A stretch of DNA of 50,132 nucleotides from Blastocladiella britannica. Its lineage: Eukaryota; Blastocladiomycota; Blastocladiomycetes; Blastocladiales; Blastocladiaceae. Numbering within the stretch: the first letter of the stretch is position 1; every line of letters begins with the position of its first letter. Under the pieces are notes generated by a model that was not told where the DNA came from, made no database searches, and was given only the letters and a program-made list of their open reading frames with translations. The stretch is taken from positions 1 to 50,132 of the forward strand of contig MU624573.1 in NCBI GenBank assembly GCA_025349905.2, given 5' to 3'. Below are positions 12,619-22,500 of the stretch, one piece after another. The translations under genes were made by a program, and so were the position numbers.

Positions 12619-13572
12619 ATGGTCTCTTCCCGCTGGCCGGCCCTCTTGGCCCTTGTCTGCGCCCTGTGCCTTGCGCACGCCGCCAACGCGCTGCACTTTT
12701 TTCTGGTCGATGGCAAGCCGCGGTGCTTTTTGGAGGAGCTGCCGCAGGACACGGTCGTCATGGGTCCGTTTTACGACAGTTATTGTTGCTGTTGTGGCGC
12801 CTGACACTTTTATTTTGCAGGCGTGTACCGTGCCGAAGAGTGGGTGACCTCGTCGCAGGCGTACATTGAGAACCTGGCGCTGGGCATCCAGGTTACTGTC
12901 GAGGTATGCCTTTTCAAAGCGCGCCTTGACAGAAGACTCTGACAACAATTGTAAAACAGCATACGGCCACCGGCCAAATGACCGTCAACAAAAAGGCGCA
13001 GTCCTTTGGCAAGTTCACATTCACTGCTGCGCAGGGCGGCGAGCACAAGATCTGCATCAGCACCAACGCGTCGGCGTGGTTTACGACATCCAAAGTGGTA
13101 CGATCTTCCATTTTTTTTTGGTACGTATGTGCATGTTGACCATGTTTTCTTCTAGCGGCTGCACCTTGACCTGGTCATTGGCGAGGCTGCCGGTATCGAG
13201 ATCGATCCCAACGAGAAAGTGAATGGTACACGTGCTTTTTCCCTTTTCTTGTCTTGTCTACCAGCAACTCAACACCAAAAACAAAGATATCGTGTTCCGG
13301 ATCCGCGATCTGACGCACCGGGCTGTCGACATCAAGCGCGAGCAGCAGTACCAACGAGAGCAGGAGGTGGCGTTCCGTACGCTGTCCGAGAACCTCAAAT
13401 CGCGTGTGGTGTCCTGGTCCCTTGTGGTTCGTTTCCTTTCTTTTTTTCTTTTTTTTTATGATCTTCACTGACAACCATATGTGCACAACAGCAAATGGTG
13501 ATCCTGGGCCTCACTTGCTGGTGGCAACTTCGTCACCTCCGCGGATTCTTTGTCGCCAAGAAATTGGCCTGA
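12619..13572 (+). CDS. p24 family cargo receptor (emp24/gp25L/p24, alpha-type)
   Basis: Six exons (12619-12763, 12821-12903, 12960-13097, 13156-13218, 13265-13426, 13492-13572) give 223 aa. p24 proteins cycle between ER and Golgi in COPII/COPI vesicles and sort cargo such as GPI proteins. Seen in order: a signal peptide (MVSSRWPALLALVCALCLAHA), a GOLD domain starting LHFFLVDGKPRCFLEELP with the paired cysteines (second Cys in GEHKICIS), a coiled coil rich in Glu/Gln/Arg (REQQYQREQEVAFRTL), a single C-terminal transmembrane helix (MVILGLTCWWQLRHL), and a cytosolic tail ending KKLA. The KKxx ending is the dilysine ER-retrieval signal and, with EELPQDTVV, fits the alpha branch (TMED4/9, yeast Erp1/5/6). 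The position of the fourth donor (GTGAAT versus GTACAC) was set by frame. Confidence 0.93.
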
Positions 13573-13887
13573 TCCATTCATTACTCACCAAAAATTCTTC
13601 ACATAACCGACAACCTTTACCATATACCATCTCTGGCCAGAGCCGGCTTCGGATCAGGCTCAGGCCGTACAAAAATAGCGGCCATGGGACAAGACGGCTT
13701 GACCTGCAGGTAAAAAGCGGATTGACATCACCTCAAAATGGTCGGTGAAATAAACTCTTACCGCGCGGTGAAAAGGTAAAGGTCAAAAATCGTACAAAGA
13801 GGCCCTCTCTCCCCTCGGCCCAAGTCAGCGTGCATTGTGCATTGTGCCACACCGCCCCCTCTCGATCCATTCAAAGAAGTAAAAAAA
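13573..13887. other. Intergenic region between p24 and DGAT2
   Basis: 315 bp with no credible open frame, RNA gene or repeat. It must contain the p24 3' UTR and the DGAT2 promoter. A CT-rich tract (ccctctctcccctcgg, about 13802-13817) lies some 75 bp before the DGAT2 start and an A-run directly precedes the ATG. Confidence 0.4.
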
Positions 13888-15058
13888 ATGGCACCCATCA
13901 AATTCGCGCCGCTGCGCATCCCATTCGAGCGCCGCCTGCAGACGCTCGGCACGGCCATGTGGCTCATTCTGCTTCCGGGCACCATCATCTCGTACCTTGT
14001 GCTGCTCTTGATTCCCTGGACGCGGTTTGCCGCACTTGGGTACATGATTTGGGTCCTGTACCACGACGACGCGCCCGAGGCCGGCGGCCGCAAGTCCGAG
14101 TGGGTGCGGCGCTGGAAAATGTGGGAGTGGATGCGCGATTATTTCCCGATTGAGATTCGCAAGGAGGCCGACCTGGATCCGAGCCGCAACTACTTGATGG
14201 GTAAGTGTTTTTTTAACATGACATTGGGCTGCATGCGAACGTCTTTCATTCATGAAATTTAATAGGATACCACCCACACGGCATCGTGTCCATTGGTGCC
14301 TGGATCAATGTGGGCACCGAAGCAACTGGCTTCTCCAAGCTGTTCCCGGGGATCAACCTGCGACTGCTGACGCTCGTCTCCAACTTCCGCATTCCCATTT
14401 TCCGCGACATTATTCTTGGCATGGGCATTGCCGGTGTCTCCCGCCGCGCGATTGCTTCCATTTTCGCCCAGGGTCCCGGCCATTCGGCCATTATCGTGGT
14501 GGGAGGTGCCCAGGAATGCCTGTACGCACGGCCCCACACGCTGGATCTGGTGCTCAAGAAGCGACTGGGATTCATCAAGGTTGCAGTCACTTCGGGCGCG
14601 CTTCTGGTTCCGGTGCTTTCGTTTGGCGAGAACGAGGCGTACGATCTAATCGAGACCAAGCCTGGGGAGTTCCTGTGGAATGCGCAAATGTTTATCAAGA
14701 CGCGTCTGTGGGGATGGACCATGCCATTATATGCGGCCCGCGGCAGTACGTTTTTCCATTCTTTGGTTAAGGTCGGTCTCAAACTCATTTGGGTGGGGTA
14801 ATAAAAAAAATAGTCTTCAACTACTCGCTCGGCCCGCTACCATACCGCCAACGCATCACCACCACTTTTTGCAAGCCCGTGGACCCCGAAGAGGTGATTG
14901 GCTACAAGTTTGATCCTGCAACGCTCTCTGCAGAAGAGCTGCAGACAATTGTGGCCAAGGTGCACGCCGCGTACATTGAGCGACTGGTGTGCACCTACGA
15001 CAAGTACAAGGACGAGCTTGCACCCAACCGTATCCGGGACCTCCAGCTCGTCGAGTAA
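13888..15058 (+). CDS. DGAT2: Diacylglycerol O-acyltransferase, DGAT2 type
   Basis: Three exons (13888-14200, 14266-14745, 14814-15058) encode 345 aa. DGAT2 transfers an acyl group from acyl-CoA to diacylglycerol to make triacylglycerol at the ER and lipid droplets; zoospores typically carry large lipid stores. The N-terminal hairpin of two membrane helices (AMWLILLPGTIISYLVLLLIP) is followed by the signature YHPHG at residues 106-110, formed across intron 1, then the GGAQE block and the KRLGFIKVAV segment matching the family RxGFxxxA motif. PVLSFGENE and WGWTMPL further on are also DGAT2-typical. Length and motif order match fungal DGAT2. Monoacylglycerol acyltransferase activity is an alternative that the sequence alone cannot exclude. 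Confidence 0.95.
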
Positions 15059-15180
15059 ATGCGTGATAGCTCCAAAAGTAAATGTAAAAAAATACGCCAT
15101 CCACACGTGATGGGCCTGGGGAGGTTTCTATCGGCGGTTTGCGCGGGCCGAGGAAGGCGTAATTTGGCCGAGGTCGAGGG

Positions 15181-15187
15181 TATATAG
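15181..15187 (+). promoter_or_regulatory. TATA-like element upstream of the M17 aminopeptidase
   Basis: TATATAG lies 103-109 bp before the ATG at 15290, inside a GC-rich region, with a pyrimidine/A-rich leader downstream. The placement is right for a TATA box with a leader of roughly 75 nt. Confidence 0.4.
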
Positions 15188-15289
15188 AGGGCCGCCAACA
15201 GCTAAGCTCGTCGTCCTCGCTCTCCAACTTTCCAAAAGGACCAATATAGCCAACAACTGTCTACTCACCCAAAACCCCTGAAAACAACA

Positions 15290-17049
15290 ATGACCACCTC
15301 CGTCAAGTTTGGCTCGTTCCTCGCCGCCGCCGATCAGGCCTCGGCTGCCAAGGTCGTGGTTGGCGCCAAGGGCACCATCGATCTCGTCAAGCTGTCGGCC
15401 GTCGCTGCCGCCGCACCGTTCTCGGCCCTCGATGCGTCCGTGACGGCGCCCCTGCACCTCAAGGAGGGCGGCGCTTCGTCCGTGACTGTCTGGCACAAGT
15501 CTGGCGATTGTACATACTTTTTTTGGAGCTCGTATTATCGAACCGTTCACTAACCTTTGAAAATATAGCCCTGCAGCAGATCGTGTTTGCCGAGTACACG
15601 AACGAGCTGTCGCGGAACATGGCCGTGCTGCGTGTCGACACCCTTCGGGACACGGTCGCGTCTGCGGTCCCCGGAACCGGCAACGTACAGCTGACGCTGG
15701 TGGTTGCCTCGGCCGCCGAGGCGTACGCTGCCGGCCTGGCCGCCGCGCGCAACTGGCCGCTGTACTCGTCCAAGACGGGCAAGAAGGCGGCCGATCGCAC
15801 CGTGTTTGTCGATTTTGTGGTCCTGAACGGCGAGGAGGTCAATGCCGCCGAGATTCAGGCGGTTGCCGACGCGATTCGCAATGTACGTCCAATTTCTGTC
15901 GCGCCGCGCCATGCTTTTGGTTCTCACACCGCGAACTGATAAAAATATACTACAGGCCCAGCGCCTGGTTGACACGCCGCCGGCCGAGCTCAACACGGAT
16001 GACATGGTGGCCGAGGCGCACCGCGTTGCCGCGCACCTCAACGCGCTCAAGGAAGGGTCGGTGTCGGTCGAGGTGATTCGCGGCGAGGAGCTGCGCGACC
16101 GCGGATTTGGTGGTCTGTGGGGCGTCGGCAAGGCGGCCGAGTTCCCGCCGGCGCTCGTGGTGCTGACGCATGCACCGGCCAGCGCCGAGTCCGGCAAGAC
16201 GGTGGCGCTGGTGGGCAAGGGCATCGTGTACGACTGCGGCGGTCTCTCGCTCAAGCCCACGGCCGGCATGTGCGGCATGAAGTCGGACATGGGCGGGTCG
16301 GCCGCGGTGCTGGGCGCGTTCCAGGCGATCGTCTCGTCACCCGTTCCCTCGCCCAACAAGGTGCACGCGCTGCTGTGCCTGGCCGAGAACGCCATTGACG
16401 CCAAGTCGTACAAGAACGATGACGTGCTCACTTTGTACTCGGGCAAGACGGTCGAGATCACCAACACTGACGTACATATCCAAATTTTTTTTTTTTTGAT
16501 TGCCTTTTTTTGGTCACTGACTTGGTATCACAGGCCGAGGGCCGTCTCGTGCTCGGCGACGGTGTCGCGTACGCGTCCAAGCACCTCAACCCCGATGTGG
16601 TCATTGACATTGCGACCTTGGTTCGTTTTTTTTCCTTCGAACTTGTGGGGATCCACCTCCAATTCTCACAAAAAAAAATATCATAGACTGGCGCCCAGTT
16701 CATTGCCACTGGCCGCGTCCACGCCGGTGTGCTGACGGCCAGCGAGGACATTGAGAGTGTGATTCTGGCGGCAGGCAAGGCCACGGGCGATCTCACGTTC
16801 CCGTTCGTGTACGCGCGCGAGCTGCTCATGAAGCTGTTCGAGTCGGAGGTGGCCGACATGCGCAATAACGTGACGGTGGCCATGAACGCGTCGTCGGCGG
16901 CGGCCGGCCATTTCGTCGAGTCGCACCTGGCGGCCGAGTACAAGGGCAAGTTCCTGCACATTGACATTGCCGGCCCGTCGCGTGCGGCCAAGGACCGTGC
17001 TACTGGCCACGGTGCTGCGCTCCTGTACGAGTTTGTCAAGACGTTGTAA
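15290..17049 (+). CDS. NPEPL1: M17 leucyl aminopeptidase, NPEPL1-like
   Basis: Five exons (15290-15509, 15569-15882, 15956-16471, 16534-16620, 16687-17049) give 499 aa. M17 enzymes are hexameric, two-metal (Zn/Mn) aminopeptidases that trim N-terminal residues in the cytosol. The catalytic C-terminal half shows the metal and active-site blocks in order: VGKGIVYDCGGLSLKPT (from about residue 263), GMKSDMGGSAAVLGAF, and TNTDAEGRLVLGD (near residue 350, interrupted by intron 3 between Asp and Ala), then the family GAQFIATG and DIAGPSRAAKDRATGHG segments. RGFGGLWGVGKAAEFPPAL and the divergent N-terminal domain point to the NPEPL1 branch rather than classical LAP3. Start: good AAC-ATG context and TATA-like box about 105 bp upstream. 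Confidence 0.92.
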
Positions 17050-17221
17050 ATGTAATTTTTTTTTGCGTGTATGTGAGCTCAGTCCCCCGTTGTGGTGCCG
17101 CAGGTCGGAGCGTTAATGGTAAAGTCGACGCGTGACACTTTCATTTTCGTCTGTTAGCGAGTTTGACAGGCTGCTGCGCTCACTCTCTTCCGCGTCTGTT
17201 TACCGCAATAAAGAGCTACCG

Positions 17222-17228
17222 TATAAAA
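17222..17228 (+). promoter_or_regulatory. TATA box upstream of the LRR receptor gene
   Basis: TATAAAA lies 95-101 bp before the ATG at 17323 and about 170 bp after the preceding gene's stop. The interval after it is CA-rich and free of ATG, consistent with a leader of roughly 65-70 nt. Confidence 0.5.
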
Positions 17229-17322
17229 TCCACCCCGGGCACATACAGCCTTGCTTTTCCCATTGCATTTTGCGCTTCTTGCACAAACCAACTACCCAAC
17301 CACCCACTCAAATAACAAGAAA

Positions 17323-19365
17323 ATGTCTGACGACTGCGCCATCGTTGCCGCCTTTGCGCCCTCGCTCGGCATCAACACCGCCCTGCCCAACGACTGCTGC
17401 ACTGCCAACAAGGCTCCGCGCGTCATGTGCTTCCAGAATCGTGTGATTCAATTGTATGTTTTCAATTTTTTTTTTGCTGTCGTCGTTACTGCCTAGTCTC
17501 CTTTTCCCTGGCATCTTGGCGAATGGACACAAATAAATCCTTCCTGCCCAGCGACAGCGGTAAAGGGTGGTGAAAGTGATGAAGGTTTCTGACTTTGGAA
17601 AAAACCGCACCGCACACCCACAGGAACCTTGCCGGAACGCCGCTCAATACCCAACTGCCAGCCAACATTGGTACTCTGACTGCGCTTCAGTCGTTGTACG
17701 TTTTCTTGTGTACCATGGGATAAAGAAGTCAAATTAACCAACATGTTTTCAACAGGAACGTCTCGGAGGCTGGTCTTCAGGGCTACATTACGCCGGCCAT
17801 CACCGGATTGGCTGCTCTCACGTCTATGTTCGTAAAAAATTGTTACTTTCATATAACAGCAACAAAGGAGACTGACTCTTCCATCAAATCGATGATCGAT
17901 CACAGCGACCTGACCAACAACCCGAGCCTCTCGGGCAGCATCCCCTCCCAGATTTCTCGCATGCCTGCCCTCCGGGAGTTTTACATTGCCAACACTGGCA
18001 TCACGGGCCAGATCCCGCAGATGCCGCTCCCGTATGCTTCTCCCATTTTTCTACTCATACGTCAAAACTGGACAAAACTGACTTTTGAAATAAAGTCTTA
18101 ACGTCTGCCACTTGCCCCTCAAGTCCCAGTTTTCCTGCTACGACTTTAACCCGGCCCTCCTGCACTGCACGTTCGCCGACTCGACCGACTTTACCAACCT
18201 GAAGGTGTGCAACGATCGGACCACCAGCGCAAACGGCGGCTCCAGCACCAGCCCCAGCAGCGGTGACGGCGCCGGCTCCGATGCCCGCTCGACCGTCTCG
18301 CTGGTGGTGCCATTGGTGCTTGTTGCCGGCCTCGCGATTGGTGCGTTTGTGTGGTGGTCGCGCAAGCGCAATCTGATTGCGTATTGGAAGCTGCGCGGCG
18401 AGGGCGCTCACTTGCCCGGACAGCAGCCCGTTGCCCTGCAAGAGGTGCATGCTCCGAGCTACCCGCGGGCGGCAGCAGCGGCCCAGGCCACCCCGGCCGC
18501 GGCGCGGTTCAAGACGCTGAAGCTGAATGTGGACCTGGCAGGGTGCCTCATTTACAACTTGGCGGCCAAGCAGCCCACGCACCCGGACGCGGCCACCGCG
18601 TACGTGCAGCCGTCGGACGCGTTTGTGTCCCCCGCGCTGATTGTCGACCACTGGCGCGAGATGCACGGCGCCGTGGACTCGTACGCGTCGCGGTGGGTCG
18701 CTCAGCACCTCTCGGGTACCACGCCCGAGCACATGGCGGCCGCTGCCCGCCTGTGGCGCCTTGCCGCCGGGGCTAGTGCCGGCGCACCCCCCGCCGCGTA
18801 CCAGCCAACGTACGTGGCCAAGGCGTCGCTCGTGCATCTCATCAGCGCGGCCATGGTCGATTTCCTGTCGCGCGTGTTTGGATCGGAGGTGTACAGCGTG
18901 CTGGGCCTCGACTCGGACCGTACGCCGCCCGCAACCCTGTACTCGGAGCTTTGCGCCGCGGTGATGCGCGCGTCAGTGACGTCGGGCGACGACGCGTTCT
19001 CGCGGTTCTTGGACGCCCAAGTGGCCCGCGCCAACGACGACCTGCGCACCGCCACGGGCCTGGACGTGTCGATTACCCCGCTCATGTCGCAGGCGGTCGA
19101 GCGGTTCGTCAATGTCAAGATGCACAAGCCCGCGGCTGCGCTCATCTCCGTGCAGCCCAACGCGGCGCTGGTCGAGGATGTCATGAACTCGGACATGTGC
19201 GCTGCGGGCGTCGCTGAGGAGGTGGCGGCCGGCCGCACGCCGCTCGTGTCGTTTAGCGTGTTCCCGGGCATTCTCGACGCGTCTACCAACGCGGTGCTCG
19301 AGCGCGCACGCGTGTGGGTCCGGAGCGCGGCCTCGGAGACGCAGCACGTCAACGATCTCATTTGA
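17323..19365 (+). CDS. LRR receptor-like single-pass membrane protein with a novel cytoplasmic domain
   Basis: Five exons (17323-17453, 17624-17695, 17756-17827, 17906-18031, 18096-19365) encode 556 aa. The N-terminal part is a plant-type LRR cap (DCAIVAAFAPSLG, paired Cys NDCCTANK) and about four 24-residue repeats with the LxGxIP-like pattern (LQGYITPAI, LSGSIPSQI, ITGQIPQMP). Exons 2 and 3 are exactly 72 nt each, one repeat per exon, all introns in phase 2. A Ser/Gly stalk leads to one transmembrane helix (VSLVVPLVLVAGLAIGAFVWW) with RKR stop-transfer, then about 340 residues of Ala-rich, mostly helical sequence with no recognised domain. No kinase is present. The first ATG gives no signal peptide, which is odd for an extracellular LRR; either a start upstream was missed or the helix acts as a signal anchor. 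Function: surface sensing or adhesion is only a guess. Confidence 0.75.
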
Positions 19366-19596
19366 TCGTTCTTCTTTTTGTTTTCCCGTTCTCATTTTTT
19401 CATTATCATTGCATTTCATTGTGTGGCCGGTGTGTGTGAAAGGAAAAATTCAATACGCGCGTGGGCGGAGGACAAATAAAATTTTATGTCGTATAATAAT
19501 TTTCACATGCTATATCTTTTCACATCGAGCTTCTTTATTCCAACACATCTATCAATTCCCATCGCAATCGTCAGTTTGGAAGAAGACAACAAAGCA

Positions 19597-22500
19597 ATGT
19601 CGCACCTGTCCCGACAGCCGTCCGGCAGCCGCGCGAGTCCCGGTCCCAGCATCAACAACTCCAGCAGCGGATCAGGAGGAGCAGCAACGGCACCATTGGC
19701 TACCGATCTGGCGCTGGACACGAACGAGCTTTCACTCGATTCGGCCGCAGTCCTTCTCGCACAGCGCCACACTTCGGCCGAATGGTACGCCAAGATCGGC
19801 GCCCAGGGCGGATCAGTGGTTTCCCTGTCGCCGCCCAACCTCCCCGTCCTGCAATCGTCGGCCGGAACCGTCGCTATCAAGCAGATGTGGATCAGTAAAT
19901 GGGAAGCCATGTTGGAGGGAAAAGTCCCGGGCGGGCTGGCGGTTCCGTTGCTGACCGATCCTCACGCGGCGGGCGTCAATCCGATGGCGCTGAGCGGTGA
20001 GGATTCAAGGGCGACACATGTGTTTGGGATCGTTAATGACGCACTGTTTGGCGCGCTGCGGAGCGGCAAGGGACAGGCCATTGTCTTTCGGTACGGCTTT
20101 TTGCTTGTTTTGATCTTGCGACCTCGATCAAGTTCTAAACAAACAAACAAAAAAAAAACATTAGGGGAAAGGATGCCGGATCCCAAGTCAATCTCGCGCT
20201 GCCATACATGCTGGACGCGGCGCGCGTGGGAAAAAAATTAGACAAGTTCCAGCGCCGCGTGCAAGCAGCCCGGACCCTTATTCACGCGTTTGGTTCGACC
20301 GCACAGCCAACCTCGGTCGCCGGAGCCCCGGCCGCGGCGGTGCAACAAGTGCCGCAGTTCACCGAGATTCTCGAGCTGGTCCTCGATCCGACGTCGCCCG
20401 CGCACCGAGCGGCCGGATTCAAGTTCTCGCCCCTCAACTTCAACCCCACGGCTGCAATCCACACGTCCTCAGTGGTCGTCGATGAGGATCTGGCATCGGC
20501 GGCATTCGTCCCGTTCCGGTACTTGCTGATGGGCGTGGACGCCGAGACGCGCGCGGCTCTGAAACTGACGCCCGGATACTATGCGCCGCGGGTATTGGCG
20601 GGCGTAGCGGCAGGCGACGCGTTAGGCCGGCCCGATGAGTCGCGCGCTTTCGCCGAGTTCACAGGCGCGATGCAGACCCTGGGCGTGACCCGTAAACAGC
20701 GCGACGGCGTCTGGCGGATGCTGGCAGCGATCCTGCACTTGTCGCAGCTGGCATTTGCAGATGGGGCCGAACGGCACGGCGCGCACGCGTCTGATTTGCG
20801 TGGGGCCGGCGCGTTCGTGACGTCCCGCACCGAGCTCGAGAACGCCGCCGAAGTGCTGGCGGTCGACCCGGATATGCTGGAAGCGGCCCTGTGCTCGGAA
20901 ATCAAGTACATTGGCCGCGACCGCGCCGCGGGCATGCTTTCGGCCAACGAGGCGGCCGACCGGCTCGCGCACGTCGGGCGGTACTTGTACTCGATCTTGT
21001 TTGCGTCCATGGTCGCTATTTGCAACAAGAAGCTGGCGCCCCCGCCCAGTCCTGCTGCCGCCACTGCTGCCGCCAAGAAACGGGACTCGACGAATGGCGC
21101 GGCCGCCGCTGTCGTTGGGGGACCCACGACATTTGCAAGCGTCTACTTGATTCAGGTTCCGGCACCCGTGACCGAAACCGCTAGCGTCCAGGGGCTCCTC
21201 AACAATTACATTTTCGAGTGCATGGACCGGTACCTGCAGCACTCGCTGTACGACGAGCCGCTGGAGCACGCCGAGGCCGTGGGCATTTCGGCCGCACGCA
21301 AAATCGACTACTCCAGCAACGTGGACGTGTTTACGTTGTTTGATGACCGGAAAGCCGGTATGATTCCGTTGCTGAACCAGGCCACCGCCAACTTGGCCAT
21401 TGCTGGTACCGTTAATTCAGCCACGAACACGACTGGGGGAGCAGACCCTCACTTGGCGTGGCTGTCCACGGTGGTATCCAAGCACGCCAACGCATCGACG
21501 GAGCGAGGGTACCAGCCACGGATCACGGCCCTGAGCCCGGCCACGGCCACCGTGCAGCACGCGTTCGGGCTTGCCACGTACCACGCCGACGGGATGGTGT
21601 CCGCCAACCGCAAGGGCATGGTCACCGAGGACGTGGTGCAGATCGGCCGCGCCGCCGCCATCCCGGCCATTGCCGCCATGTTCCGCGACGACATTGTTGC
21701 CCCTCTCCTGGCACGGCCCCCACCTTCATCGTCTTCGTCCGGATCGGTTGGTGCCAGCGGGACCACGACTGCAATTGGAGCGTCCAAGAAGGCCGGCAAA
21801 CGCAAATCAGCGGCCGAAGTACCGACCGTCGGCGGCGCGCTAACGGTGCGCCTTGCCGGCGTGCTGGCCAATCTGGCATCGGCGACGGTGCGCGTGGTGC
21901 ACGCGTTCGCGCACGCGGCGGTCCCGACCGCGCGCGGGTGCGAGTCGCGGTTTGTCCGCGGGCAGCTGGTCGAGGCCAACATCATTGCCCAGTGTGAGTT
22001 GGTGCGGCAGCCGTGGCTCGATCTCACGGTGCACATGCCCGCCGACCGGTTCGTGAAACGGTTCCGGCTGCTTGCCACCGACCCGAACGTGGTGGTTCCC
22101 CAGCAGCAGCAACAGCTTTCGGGAGGAAGCGATCTGGACCCGGTGTCGTTTGCGCAGCGATGCGGGTTTATTCTGGGCCGCGACGTGCACTTGTCGCCCG
22201 ACAAGACGACCGTGGCGCTCACGATGCGTGCGTGGCAGCGGCTCGAGTCGGCGCTGGCGTTCTTTGAGCACGAGCGTAAGGCAGCGATCCGACGCGCTCG
22301 TAAGCTGGCCAAGCGGCAGTCGTCGTCGGGGGCCAGCTTGTTGTCGGACCTTTCGGACGGCGGCAGCGAAGTGGACTCGGACGATGGCCGATCGGACACG
22401 GACGATGAGGAGGCCGACGAGCGCGATTTCTCGCGCGCCGGGGATACCAAAAAGGGATCGGGTCTGGCCGAGGTTGCCGGCGCAGCCCAAAAGCTGGAAA

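Noticed and set aside
17555..17580. GTGATGA followed by CTGA in the first intron of the LRR gene, like a C/D snoRNA
   Set aside because: Box C-like and box D-like motifs are only about 6 nt apart, with no room for a guide, no terminal stem and no rRNA complementarity recognised.
19486..19596. In-frame upstream ATG that would extend the chitin synthase by 37 residues
   Set aside because: The extension is AT-rich, hydrophobic and leader-like, and the ATG at 19597 has a better context and leads directly into the Ser/Pro-rich N-terminus expected for this class. It cannot be fully excluded.
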